From Pseudomonas salomonii (GTDB lineage Bacteria; Pseudomonadota; Gammaproteobacteria; Pseudomonadales; Pseudomonadaceae): a DNA stretch of 64,000 nt. Made by a program: the position numbers and the translations under genes. The DNA lies in assembly GCF_900107155.1 (NCBI RefSeq), contig NZ_FNOX01000015.1, positions 1 to 64,000 of the forward strand. Direction: 5' to 3'. Positions 27,930 through 36,273 of the stretch are shown here, piece after piece; position 1 is the stretch's first letter, and each line of letters starts with the position of its first letter. Under the pieces are notes generated by a model. It saw nothing but the letters and a program-made list of their open reading frames with translations. It was not told the origin of the DNA and ran no database searches.

Positions 27930-28362
27930 GGCTGGCACCCCAATGCGTCGCGATGCGCTGAAGGTGTTCAACCGTCACAGGCAACAGGCGGTCCAATGGC
28001 ACTACGGCTTGCGGTTCGCGCCACAACAGCAAGGGCGAGCGCTTGAACCGTGCCGACAGCGTTTGGCCGAGCAGGTCTACCGGCACTGTCGGCTCCCAAC
28101 TGGTGGGCAGCCACAGCCCAGGCGCGCCGGGGTGCACTGCGGCGTAGGCCACGCCGTCCACCCACGGCAAATCCGCCGCCGCCCCGGTGACCACCAGTAC
28201 GTCGCCGCTGGCGGTAGCGTGCAAGCGCGCCGCCTGTTCATCGGCGAGCAGCAGCAAGCGCGCATGCAAGCGGCGCGCGGCGTCTCCCCAGGCGACGGCG
28301 GCTTTAGGGTCGGCAGGCACCTGCCTTGGGCGCCAGGTCCAGGCGTAGTGGTCGGCACTCAT
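27916..28362 (-). CDS. bpX5-like small component of the MoxR ternary system
   Basis: A 148-residue protein (MSADHYAWTWRPRQVPADPK) with alternating alpha and beta character and a tail PLDRLLPVTVEHLQRIATHW. It has no catalytic motif I can name. Its position between a MoxR ATPase and a vWA-propeller protein, with ATGA overlap to the first and 14-bp overlap to the second, matches the bpX5 slot of described MoxR-vWA-propeller ternary systems. It is probably an adaptor. Identity comes mainly from context. Confidence 0.68.
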   Translation of the reverse strand: MSADHYAWTWRPRQVPADPKAAVAWGDAARRLHARLLLLADEQAARLHATASGDVLVVTGAAADLPWVDGVAYAAVHPGAPGLWLPTSWEPTVPVDLLGQTLSARFKRSPLLLWREPQAVVPLDRLLPVTVEHLQRIATHWGASHAIA

Positions 28363-29474
28363 GGCGTCAGCATTCGGGACAGTTGCCCGCGTACCTGCTG
28401 CAAGGGTTCCGGCATAGTCTCGCTATTGAAGTTGGCGTCGATCTCGCGCAGTAGCCCTTCAAGCGCCGGGCTGTCGGGCGGCTCGCTGCGGGCCAGGTAG
28501 TCTTGCGCAGTTTCCAGCAAGCGATTCAAGCGCGACATCGGTTGCAAGGTGGCCTCTTCGACCGCACTGAACAAGTGGCTGTTGCTGGACGCGGCAAACA
28601 AGTCGCGCAGCACCTCGCGACCATGCTGCTGAGTCTCTTTAGTGGGCAGCACATACAGCAGCGGCCACAGATCTGCGTCGCTGGCTTGCAGCCGCCCGCC
28701 CAGCAACGCGGCGGCCGCGATCAACCGTTGAGACTTGACGATGCGGCGGTCCGACAACTGTATGCCGGCTTCGCGCAGGCGCCGAATTGCCTGGGCCAGG
28801 GCGGGACGCACCGCGCCCAGATCGACGTTTTTCAGGGCCTGGCTCAGCGTGTCCAGCTGGGCCAGCCCCAGTAACTGGTGCACCGGCCGCTGCTCCGACT
28901 GCCAACCGCCCGCCAGCATGGCTTCCAGTTGATTGTCCGGCACCGACTCGACGAACAGGTGCAACAGGAAGCGGTCGCCAAACGCTGCCAGCGCTTCATC
29001 GTCCGGCAAACCATTGGCCGCGCCGACACACACCCGCAGCGGACATTGAATTTGAGTATGGCCACGGCGAAAGCGGCGCTCGTTGAGCACGCCCAGCAAG
29101 GTATTGAGGATGGCGGTCGAGCCCAGGAAGACTTCATCGAGAAACACGACATCGGCCTCCGGCAACATGCCACTGACGTCGGTTTCCACCGTGCCTTCAC
29201 GCAGTTTTTTCAGGTCTACGGCACCAAAAAGCTCCGACGGCTCAGTGAAGCGCCCCAGCAAGTATTCGAAGTAACGCCCGCCCATGGACTGCGCCACACG
29301 GCGCACCACGGCGCTCTTGGCCGTACCAGGCGGGCCGATCACCAGGATGTGCTCCTGGGCGACCGCCGCCAGCACAATCAGCTCGGCCAATTGCTCGCGC
29401 CCGACCAAGCCTTCGGTCGCATTACGCACAGCGTGGCGGATTTGCGTGGCAGCGCTTTGCAACTGAGCAATCAT
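28359..29474 (-). CDS. MoxR-type AAA+ ATPase of the ternary system
   Basis: A 371-residue AAA+ ATPase of the MoxR/RavA branch. Walker A is GPPGTAKS (47-54) and Walker B is VVFLDE (109-114). The sensor region AANGLPDDEALAAFGDRFLL and the pore or insert segment LLGRFTEPSELFGAVDLKKL are typical of RavA-like MoxR proteins. The start at 29474 (MIAQLQSAATQI) is chosen over a slightly longer frame because it precedes the first helix. It is the first gene of a four-gene overlapping operon and would supply ATP-driven remodelling. The short AT-rich gap to the divergent GFA gene should hold the promoter. Confidence 0.88.
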   Translation of the reverse strand: MIAQLQSAATQIRHAVRNATEGLVGREQLAELIVLAAVAQEHILVIGPPGTAKSAVVRRVAQSMGGRYFEYLLGRFTEPSELFGAVDLKKLREGTVETDVSGMLPEADVVFLDEVFLGSTAILNTLLGVLNERRFRRGHTQIQCPLRVCVGAANGLPDDEALAAFGDRFLLHLFVESVPDNQLEAMLAGGWQSEQRPVHQLLGLAQLDTLSQALKNVDLGAVRPALAQAIRRLREAGIQLSDRRIVKSQRLIAAAALLGGRLQASDADLWPLLYVLPTKETQQHGREVLRDLFAASSNSHLFSAVEEATLQPMSRLNRLLETAQDYLARSEPPDSPALEGLLREIDANFNSETMPEPLQQVRGQLSRMLTP

Positions 29475-29565
29475 GGGTATCTTCCCTGAAACCAAAGCGG
29501 GGAATTTTGCCTGAGGCTAAAGTATTAGCAAAGCGTTGTTACAACCTGCCTTGAGGAGTCAGCCC

Positions 29566-30054
29566 ATGCAACTCGAAGGATCCTGCCATTGCGGCGCCGT
29601 AACGTTCAGCCTGACCAGCCAGCACCCCTACCCGTACCAGCGCTGCTACTGCTCCATCTGCCGCAAAACCCAAGGCGGCGGAGGTTATGCGATCAACCTG
29701 GGCGCCGACGCCAAGAGTTTGAAGGTTCACGGGCGTAAACACATTTCGATCTACCACGCCCGCCTCAAGCCCGAAGGCGCCAGCCGCGCGCATGCGAGCA
29801 CTGCCGAACGGCATTTCTGCTCGCAGTGCGGCAGCGCCTTGTGGCTGTTCAGCCCCGAATGGCCGGCGTTGATTCACCCGTTTGCCTCGGCCATCGACAC
29901 GCCGTTGCCGGTGCCGCCTGAGCACACGCACCTGATGCTCGGCTCGAAGGCGCCGTGGGTGGAAGTCAGTGTGCGCAAGGGCGATTTGCAGTTCGACGAA
30001 TACCCCGAAGAATCCATCGCCCAGTGGCATGAGCGTTTGGGGCTGACGCGTTAA
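29566..30054 (+). CDS. GFA/CENP-V family protein
   Basis: A 162-residue zinc-binding protein of the GFA (glutathione-dependent formaldehyde-activating) family. The cysteine pattern is clear: GSCHCGAVTFSL, then QRCYCSICRKTQGGGGYAINL, and later FCSQCGSALWLFSP. The ATG at 29566 follows a good ribosome-binding site (TTGAGGAG). Most members lack a tested function and formaldehyde activation should not be assumed. It is divergent from the MoxR operon with a 91-bp gap. Confidence 0.85.
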   Translation: MQLEGSCHCGAVTFSLTSQHPYPYQRCYCSICRKTQGGGGYAINLGADAKSLKVHGRKHISIYHARLKPEGASRAHASTAERHFCSQCGSALWLFSPEWPALIHPFASAIDTPLPVPPEHTHLMLGSKAPWVEVSVRKGDLQFDEYPEESIAQWHERLGLTR

Positions 30055-30148
30055 CATTCTTTGACAGTTTCTCGACAAAGCTCTCAAAGATTGTTGGCCG
30101 GCATGGCCCTAGCATTCGAGCATCCAAACCACCATCCGGGTGCTCTTC

Positions 30149-31972
30149 ATGTTTCGCACATTGCGCGGTATTCCGTTATGGGGTTGCCTGCTGGGCACGC
30201 TCGGCTGCCACGTGCAGCCGCCTGCCCCGCCGGCGATTCCCAAGGGCGATTACGGCGCGATCATCCGTTACCTGCAAGCGCGTATTCCCAAAGACCTGGC
30301 CCGCGAGAATGTGCCCGGTTTGTCGATTGCGCTGGTTAATGGCCAGGAGCTGATCTGGGCGCGCGGCTTTGGCCTGGCCGACAAGGCCCAGGGGGTGCCG
30401 GTGACCGCCAACACGGCGTTTCGCGCCGGCGGCATTTCCAAACTGCTGACGGCCACGGCGGCGCTGCAATTGGTCGAGCAGCAGCGCCTGGCCCTCGACG
30501 CGCCCATCCAGCAGACCTTGCGCGAGTTCTACGTGCGTTCGCGCTTTCACACCGACCAGGCCGCCGCCGACCGCGACATCACCTTGCGCCGCTTGCTCAG
30601 TCATCAATCCGGTTTGCCCAGTGAACACTTGCGCGACGTGCGCAGCACCTATGCCATGGGCCAGATGCCGATGCGCGTGTCGGGCGTGTGGCTGAGCAGC
30701 CCGCCGGGCTCGCAGGTGGCCTATTCCAACCTCGGTTATTCGCTGGTGGGTGCGGCCATCGAGCGCAGCAGCGGCAAAAATTTTGAAGCCCAGTTGCAAA
30801 GTCGCCTGCTCCAGCCCCTGGAGATGAACCAGTCGAGTTTTGTCGGCACCGGCACGCAGTTGAGCTTTCGCGCCCTCGGTTACGAAGACGGCGTGGCGAG
30901 TACCGATGCGCAGGTGCGCGACCTGGCCGCCGGCGGCTTGTGGGCCAGCCCCAAAGACCTCAGCCACTACGTACAGATGCTGTTTGCCCATGGCCTCTAT
31001 AAAGGCACCCGCGTGCTTGAGAGCCCGTCGATTGATCAGATGTTCACCCAGCAAAACACCGGCAATGCCCTGGACTTCGATTGCCGGATGGGCCTGGGCT
31101 GGTTCCTCGCACCCTGCGGCGATGAACCCGTCGCCCCCGGCGTGCGCACCTACCAGCACAGTGGCGGCGGTGATGATTTTGCCGCGCAGTTGAGCGTGCT
31201 GCCCGACCAGCAACTGGCGGTGATCATCATGGCCAATGACAGCAATGCCGAAGAACTGGTCGCACGCCTGGCCACCGAGACCCTGCGCCTGTTGCTCCAG
31301 GCGCAAACCGGGCAAGCCGTGTGCGCCGACGACTGCCAGGCACCCAGCCATGGGCTCAAGTTGCGCCAGGTGCCGGCCGCCGTCGACCGCAAGCGCCTGG
31401 CCGGGTTTTATGCCACGGCCTGGGGCGTATTCCGGGTCAAAGATGAGGGCAATCGGCTGAGCGGAGAACTGGCCGGCTTTGACTTCGAGTTATTGCGCGA
31501 CGAACACGGCTGGCTGCGCGCGCAGAAAAAAGTCCTGGGCTTTTGGCTCAAGGACCTCGGTGATTTGGGCCGCGTTCAGCTGGACGTGGTCACGGTGCAG
31601 GGCCGCCAAGTGCTCACCGCCCGCAGCCACGGCCAACGCCTGGCCATCGGTGAACGCATCGACCCGCCGCCGCTGCCGCTGGCCTGGGCCTCCACCATCG
31701 GCACCTATCAGGTGCTCAACACCCATGAACCCGACGCGCCGTTGAGCGGCATCAGCGTGCGCCTGGAAGAAGGCTTCCTGGTGATTCGCGGCCAACTGCA
31801 CAACGAGCCGCTTACCGACTACATCCTGCTTCCCGTCGACAACGCCCACGCGGTGCTGGCCGGCAACGGCTACGGCCTGGGCGATACCGTCAGCCGCCAA
31901 GTCAACGGCCTCAGCGCCTCGGGTTACTCCTTCAAACGCACGCAATCGCCCAACAACCTCTTGAATTTTTAA
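30149..31972 (+). CDS. Penicillin-binding-like lipoprotein with Gly in place of the catalytic Ser
   Basis: A 607-residue serine-hydrolase/beta-lactamase-fold protein. The N-terminus has a lipobox (LLGTLGC, Cys20), so it is probably outer-membrane anchored. The fold motifs are visible: FRAGGISKLLTATAALQLVE aligns with the AmpC SxxK helix, AYSNLGYSLVG gives Y192-S-N194, and QHSGGGDDF is the HxG motif. The nucleophile position is Gly95 (codon GGC) instead of serine, while Lys98 is kept, so hydrolase or peptidase activity is doubtful. The last ~200 residues are beta-rich and resemble lipocalin-like tails of such proteins. mipA follows after 17 bp, suggesting an operon and an envelope role. Confidence 0.82.
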   Translation: MFRTLRGIPLWGCLLGTLGCHVQPPAPPAIPKGDYGAIIRYLQARIPKDLARENVPGLSIALVNGQELIWARGFGLADKAQGVPVTANTAFRAGGISKLLTATAALQLVEQQRLALDAPIQQTLREFYVRSRFHTDQAAADRDITLRRLLSHQSGLPSEHLRDVRSTYAMGQMPMRVSGVWLSSPPGSQVAYSNLGYSLVGAAIERSSGKNFEAQLQSRLLQPLEMNQSSFVGTGTQLSFRALGYEDGVASTDAQVRDLAAGGLWASPKDLSHYVQMLFAHGLYKGTRVLESPSIDQMFTQQNTGNALDFDCRMGLGWFLAPCGDEPVAPGVRTYQHSGGGDDFAAQLSVLPDQQLAVIIMANDSNAEELVARLATETLRLLLQAQTGQAVCADDCQAPSHGLKLRQVPAAVDRKRLAGFYATAWGVFRVKDEGNRLSGELAGFDFELLRDEHGWLRAQKKVLGFWLKDLGDLGRVQLDVVTVQGRQVLTARSHGQRLAIGERIDPPPLPLAWASTIGTYQVLNTHEPDAPLSGISVRLEEGFLVIRGQLHNEPLTDYILLPVDNAHAVLAGNGYGLGDTVSRQVNGLSASGYSFKRTQSPNNLLNF

Positions 31973-31989
31973 CAAGGACAAATACCCGG

Positions 31990-32781
31990 ATGCGCTCAAA
32001 AAACCTCTGCCTGTCATTCACCTCACTGTGCCTGCTCGCGGCTGCAGACACGGCGATTGCCGAAGACTGGCAATACAGCCTCAAGGCCGGCGTGGGCAAC
32101 CTGCCGCGCTACAGCGGCAGCGACGAACGCATGACCGCGCCACTGCTGGGCGGCAAAGTCGTGAGCCCGTGGGGGATTTTCCTCGACACCGACAAGGGCC
32201 TGGGCTGGGGTTACGAAGGCAACGCCCTGAGCTTCAGTGCGTATGTCGGCGCAAGCGCCGCGCGCAAGGACAAAAACGAGCGCCTGCATGCCGGCTCCAA
32301 ACGCCTTAAAGGCATGGGCGAGATCAAGGCCCGCCCGCAATTGGGCGTCAACGCCAGCTATAACCTGGGCGGTGTGATTGTTGGCGCGACCCTGGAACAT
32401 GCCCTCAAGGAGAACGACCGCAAAGACACCGGCAAGGCCTACACCCACCTGGAACTGAGCCTGGGCACCAACCTGTACGAAGGTCGCTACGGTTCGGTGG
32501 ATGCCAGCCTCAGCAGCCACTTTGGCGACCGCAACTACTTGCAGACCTGGTATGGCGTAACCACCGGCCAGGCCGCGCAAAGCCGCTTCAAAGCCTACAA
32601 GGCCGGCGCGGGCAATATCAGCAATGGCCTGAACCTGGTGTGGAGCCTGCCGATCAGCGAGCACACCCAGTTCTCGACCTTGCTGGATGTGCAGTACCTG
32701 GCGGATGAAGCGGGCAAGAGCCCGATCGTGGAGCGACGGTTGCAGACGTCGGTGATGGGGGTTTTGGAATACACGTTCTGA
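31990..32781 (+). CDS. mipA: MipA/OmpV family outer-membrane protein
   Basis: A 263-residue outer-membrane barrel of the MipA/OmpV family. The signal peptide ends near DTAIAEDWQ. The mature start WQYSLKAGVGNLPRYSGSDE is typical, followed by amphipathic strands and a terminal aromatic (VLEYTF). E. coli MipA scaffolds a murein synthase and hydrolase, while other members take part in envelope stress or antimicrobial responses. Downstream and convergent is a two-component pair, a common neighbour of mipA genes. Its stop codon lies inside a perfect 34-bp palindrome. Confidence 0.88.
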   Translation: MRSKNLCLSFTSLCLLAAADTAIAEDWQYSLKAGVGNLPRYSGSDERMTAPLLGGKVVSPWGIFLDTDKGLGWGYEGNALSFSAYVGASAARKDKNERLHAGSKRLKGMGEIKARPQLGVNASYNLGGVIVGATLEHALKENDRKDTGKAYTHLELSLGTNLYEGRYGSVDASLSSHFGDRNYLQTWYGVTTGQAAQSRFKAYKAGAGNISNGLNLVWSLPISEHTQFSTLLDVQYLADEAGKSPIVERRLQTSVMGVLEYTF

Positions 32782-32804
32782 TCGGCTAGCCGATCAGAAC
32801 GTGT
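32771..32804. repeat. Perfect 34-bp palindrome spanning the mipA stop codon
   Basis: Bases 32771-32787 are exactly reverse-complementary to 32788-32804 with no loop (centre CGGCTAGCCG). The left half encodes the last codons and stop of mipA, and the right end runs into the REPIN that starts at 32803. In RNA it would form a strong hairpin, but no T-run follows, so it is not a standard intrinsic terminator. Confidence 0.85.
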
Positions 32805-32889
32805 GGGAGCGGGCTTGCTCGCGAATGCGGTGTGTCAGTCAATAATTCTTTAACTGATACACCGCATTCGCAGGCAAGCCAGCTCCCAC
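32803..32889. repeat. Hybrid REPIN downstream of mipA
   Basis: The left arm is of the GAGCGGGCTTGCTCGCGA class, while the right arm is of the GCAGGCAAGCCAGCTCCCAC class. This is the one copy in the window that joins both arm types. It separates the convergent mipA and sensor-kinase genes. Confidence 0.83.
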
Positions 32890-32931
32890 ATTGAAGGGGT
32901 TATCACACCTGTACCCTGCTAAGCCCGAGCT

Positions 32932-34209
32932 TTACTCGGCGTACGCCCATGTCATCCTGAATGACGCCCCGCCCCACTCCGAATCCAGCACTTCCACCTG
33001 CCCGCCATGCCACTGGCTGACGCGCTTGACCAGCGCCAGGCCCAAGCCAAAGCCGCCGGTGCGGCGATCGCGGCTGGCATCCAGGCGCAGGAAGGGTTCG
33101 AAGATCTTCGACCGCCCCTCCATCGGCACACCAGGGCCGTCGTCATTGACCCGCACTTCGTAGCCATTGCCGAACTTGACCAGCGACACCTCTACACGGC
33201 GCTCAGCGTAGCGAATGGCATTGCGCAGCAGGTTGATCACTGCACGCGCCATAAAGCGCGGCTCGATCTGGATAAAGTCGACCTCACAGGTGCGCAACGA
33301 CAACTGCACCCCGGCTGCCTCGGCCTCCAGCGCCACGCTGCCGATCACGCTGTCGAGCCAGCTGTGGGCTTCGATATTCTCCCGAGTGACCTGGGTGGCG
33401 CCGCGCTCCAGGCTGGCATAGGTCAACAGTTCGGAGACCATTTCTTCCAGCTCACCGAGGTCAGCGTACATATCGGCGATCAATTCGCGGCTCTGGCGCG
33501 GGTCGGCCTGTTGCTTGAGTTGATCCAGCTCAAAGGACAAGCGCGCAATCGGCGTGCGCAACTCATGGGACACCGCGTTGGTCAGCTCACGCTGGTTGGC
33601 GATCAAGCTTTCGATGCGCTCGGCCATCTGATTGAAGTGCCCGGCCAGCTCGCGCACGGTCGAACGGCGTGGCAGCAGGATGCGCGAGCCGAGGTCGTTA
33701 TCGCCAAAGCGCTGCGCGGCCAGGCGGATATGCTCCAGGTCACGCCAGTGCGGGCGTACCCAAAAATACAGGACGATGGCCAGGCTTACGCCCAGAAAGC
33801 CATAGGCCCACAGGTACAACCATTTGGGCTCTTCCGGCAGCTTGATCTGCAGCAGCTGTGGGCCGCCATCAATGGTGGCCAGAAATTCCATGAAGTCGCC
33901 GCGCACCACCAATTGGCCGCCGGCCAGCAGTTGTTGTTCGCGGTCAGTGAGCGCCAGGGTGTCGCGTGCCACCAGCTGGAGGCGCAGGCCGTAATGGGGT
34001 TGCAGCTCGGCCAGGCGCGCATCGCGGGCCGCGCCCTGCACCGGGCGCAGTTGCTCGACCAGGCCGTAGGCCGGCCCGCGCAAGGCTTCGCGGTTATAGA
34101 CTTCGTTGGCTTCGGGCAATAACTCATCGAAGGTGTAGTTGACCAGCCAGATCGCCCCGGCCAACCCCAGCGCCAGGATCACATACAGGCGCAGAAACAG
34201 GCGCAGCAT
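32932..34209 (-). CDS. Sensor histidine kinase, RstB-like
   Basis: A 425-residue inner-membrane sensor kinase. TM1 is near residues 5-25 (LRLYVILALGLAGAIWLV) and a periplasmic domain extends to ~128. TM2 is near 130-150 (LYLWAYGFLGVSLAIVLYF), followed by a HAMP-like region. The phosphoacceptor is His215 in AVSHELRTPIARL. N box (NLLRNAIRYA), G1 (DDGPGVP) and G2 (GGFGLGLAL) ATP-binding motifs are present. The start is directly adjacent to the regulator stop, so the pair is co-transcribed. The stimulus is unknown. The nearby mipA suggests envelope stress or antimicrobial peptides. Confidence 0.9.
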   Translation of the reverse strand: MLRLFLRLYVILALGLAGAIWLVNYTFDELLPEANEVYNREALRGPAYGLVEQLRPVQGAARDARLAELQPHYGLRLQLVARDTLALTDREQQLLAGGQLVVRGDFMEFLATIDGGPQLLQIKLPEEPKWLYLWAYGFLGVSLAIVLYFWVRPHWRDLEHIRLAAQRFGDNDLGSRILLPRRSTVRELAGHFNQMAERIESLIANQRELTNAVSHELRTPIARLSFELDQLKQQADPRQSRELIADMYADLGELEEMVSELLTYASLERGATQVTRENIEAHSWLDSVIGSVALEAEAAGVQLSLRTCEVDFIQIEPRFMARAVINLLRNAIRYAERRVEVSLVKFGNGYEVRVNDDGPGVPMEGRSKIFEPFLRLDASRDRRTGGFGLGLALVKRVSQWHGGQVEVLDSEWGGASFRMTWAYAE

Positions 34210-34917
34210 CTAAACCTCCCACGCAAACGGATTGAACAGGTAACCCTTGCCCCAGATGGTCTTGATGCACACCGGTTCGCGCGGGTTGTCGTTGAGCTTG
34301 CTGCGCAACTTGCTGATGTACACGTCGACGCTGCGGTTCAGGCCGTCGAAGGCAATGCCGCGCATGCGGTTGAGAATGTCGTCGCGCGAAAGGATTTTTC
34401 CCGAGTTGCTGGCCAGCAGCCACAGCAGTTCGAACTCCATGGTGGTGAGGTCGATGGCCTCACCGCCCAGGCTGACCCCGCGGCAACTGCGATCAATCGA
34501 CAGCCGGCCAAACTCCAGCGCACCGCGCACCGTGGGCTCCGGCACCTGACGGCGCTGCAAGGCGCGCAGGCGCGCGAGCAGTACCGGCGGCTTGATCGGT
34601 TTGATCACGTAGTCGTCGGCGCCCGACTCCAGGCCCAGGATGTGGTCCAGGTCGTCTTCCTTGGCGGTGAGAATGACGATGGGCGTGTCGGACACATTGC
34701 GAATCTCCCGGCACACATGCAGCCCGCTCTGGCCCGGCAGCATCAGGTCGAGCACCACAATCTTGGGTTTGAAATCGAGAAAGGCCGCCAGCGCCTCATC
34801 GCCCCGGTGCACCACGCGCACCTCGAAACCGTGTTGCGACAGGAAGTGCGCGATCAGCCCTGCCAGCTTTTCATCGTCCTCAACGAGCAGGACCTTGCCC
34901 AGACCCAGGTTTTCCAT
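34210..34917 (-). CDS. OmpR-family response regulator, RstA-like
   Basis: A 235-residue response regulator. The receiver domain has acidic residues E13-D14-D15, the phosphoacceptor Asp57 (IVVLDLMLPGQSG), and the conserved ILTAKEDD and DDYVIKPIKP blocks. The C-terminal winged helix (LTTMEFELLWLLASNSGKIL, DVYISKLRSKL, IKTIWGKGYLFNPF) is of the OmpR/PhoB type and closest in style to RstA. It is translated ahead of the kinase with no gap and is divergent from the MFS gene across 156 bp. Confidence 0.9.
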   Translation of the reverse strand: MENLGLGKVLLVEDDEKLAGLIAHFLSQHGFEVRVVHRGDEALAAFLDFKPKIVVLDLMLPGQSGLHVCREIRNVSDTPIVILTAKEDDLDHILGLESGADDYVIKPIKPPVLLARLRALQRRQVPEPTVRGALEFGRLSIDRSCRGVSLGGEAIDLTTMEFELLWLLASNSGKILSRDDILNRMRGIAFDGLNRSVDVYISKLRSKLNDNPREPVCIKTIWGKGYLFNPFAWEV

Positions 34918-35073
34918 AAGTTCTCAGTGTGGATGCGCGGATTGAAGTGTGCGCATTATAGGTGGCAAGCTGGCCGACTTAAGCAACTGGCCATTACCGC
35001 CCGACGAAGCTTCATGCTTTTAAGAGTTTTTAACAAATAGCCTGCAATCTTTTACGCCACTAACAGGAGTTAT

Positions 35074-36273
35074 ATGCGCAAGGACTACCTGGCTTTTTTT
35101 ATCTCGCTGTTCCTGTCGCGGCTGGCGGACCAGATTCTGTTGTTTATCGTGCCGCTGATCGTGTTCCAAACCACCAACAGCGTGTCGTGGGCGGGGTTGG
35201 CGTTCTTCGTCGAGTCGCTGCCGCGCTACCTGGCGTTCCCGGTGTGCGGCGCATTGTGCGACAAGTTCTCGCCGGTGCGCATTCTGCATATCAGCCAGGT
35301 TTACCGTGCTTTGGCGTGCGTGGCGGCGGTGGCGCTGTATGGCGTGTTCGACGGTATTTATTGGTTGGTGATCCTGTCGGCGCTGTGCGGCGTGTTGACG
35401 ACCCAGGGCATCATGGCGCGCGAAGTGGTGATGCCGCATATCTTCAAGCATTACACTTATGCCAAGACTTTGTCCTACTCGCAGATCGCCGACCAGAGCG
35501 GCCTGGTGCTGGGGCCACTGGTGGCGGCGCTGATGCTCGAGGTGTGGGCCTGGCCTTGGGTGGTGGTCGCGATTGCCGGTCTGTTTGTATTGGCGGACCT
35601 GGCGATGTTGGTCTGGCAACGCAATACCACGGTCAGCCTGGAAAGCTTTGAGCAGCATCAGGATATCTGGCTGCAACCGCTGCGCATTGCCTTCGGGCAC
35701 ATTCGCAAACTGGCGGAACTGAAGCGGATCATTACCCTGGCGGTGGGCGTCAACCTGATCATCGGGGTCACGCTGGCGACGTCTGCAGCCATGGTCACCG
35801 GCCTGTTCGCGGCGGGCAAAGATGCCTATGCGTTGTTGCAGGCTGCGGGCGCGGTGGTGACCATCGTCATTTTGTTTTACCTGGCGCGCTCCAGCCTGCC
35901 GTTGAAGGTGCTGGGTGGGCTGTCGTATTCAATGATCGCTGCCGGGGCGTTGATCATGGCCGTCAGCCCCAACCTGTGGGCTTACACCCTGGGTTTTTTG
36001 CTGATCACCGGCTTCGACAAGATGTTCAACGTGTACATGCGCAGCACCCGCCAGCGGGTGATTCCGGTGCAGGACTTCGGCAAGACAGTCGGCGTGATCA
36101 CCTTGCTCAACAACCTGGCGCAGCCGTTGGCGGGCCTGTTGATCGGCGTGCTGGCGGCGCCGCTGGGCACGCAAACGGTGATCCTGCTGCTGGCCGGGAT
36201 CACTGCGCTGATCGGCGTGGCCGTTGCTTCAGGCTGGCACGCCACTGTGAAAGCGGAACTCGATGTCGGGTGA
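35074..36273 (+). CDS. MFS transporter (probable exporter)
   Basis: A 399-residue major facilitator superfamily protein with about 12 membrane helices. The first helix is LAFFISLFLSRLADQILLFI, and GALCDKFSPVRILHISQVYR corresponds to the loop 2-3 MFS motif. The pattern resembles drug or siderophore exporters, but the substrate cannot be told. A ribosome-binding site (ACAGGAG) precedes the ATG. Its last 45 bp overlap the 3' end of the convergent miaE on the other strand. Confidence 0.85.
   Translation: MRKDYLAFFISLFLSRLADQILLFIVPLIVFQTTNSVSWAGLAFFVESLPRYLAFPVCGALCDKFSPVRILHISQVYRALACVAAVALYGVFDGIYWLVILSALCGVLTTQGIMAREVVMPHIFKHYTYAKTLSYSQIADQSGLVLGPLVAALMLEVWAWPWVVVAIAGLFVLADLAMLVWQRNTTVSLESFEQHQDIWLQPLRIAFGHIRKLAELKRIITLAVGVNLIIGVTLATSAAMVTGLFAAGKDAYALLQAAGAVVTIVILFYLARSSLPLKVLGGLSYSMIAAGALIMAVSPNLWAYTLGFLLITGFDKMFNVYMRSTRQRVIPVQDFGKTVGVITLLNNLAQPLAGLLIGVLAAPLGTQTVILLLAGITALIGVAVASGWHATVKAELDVG

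Noticed and set aside
30149..31972. Calling this gene an active class C beta-lactamase
   Set aside because: The catalytic serine position is glycine, so only the fold can be supported.
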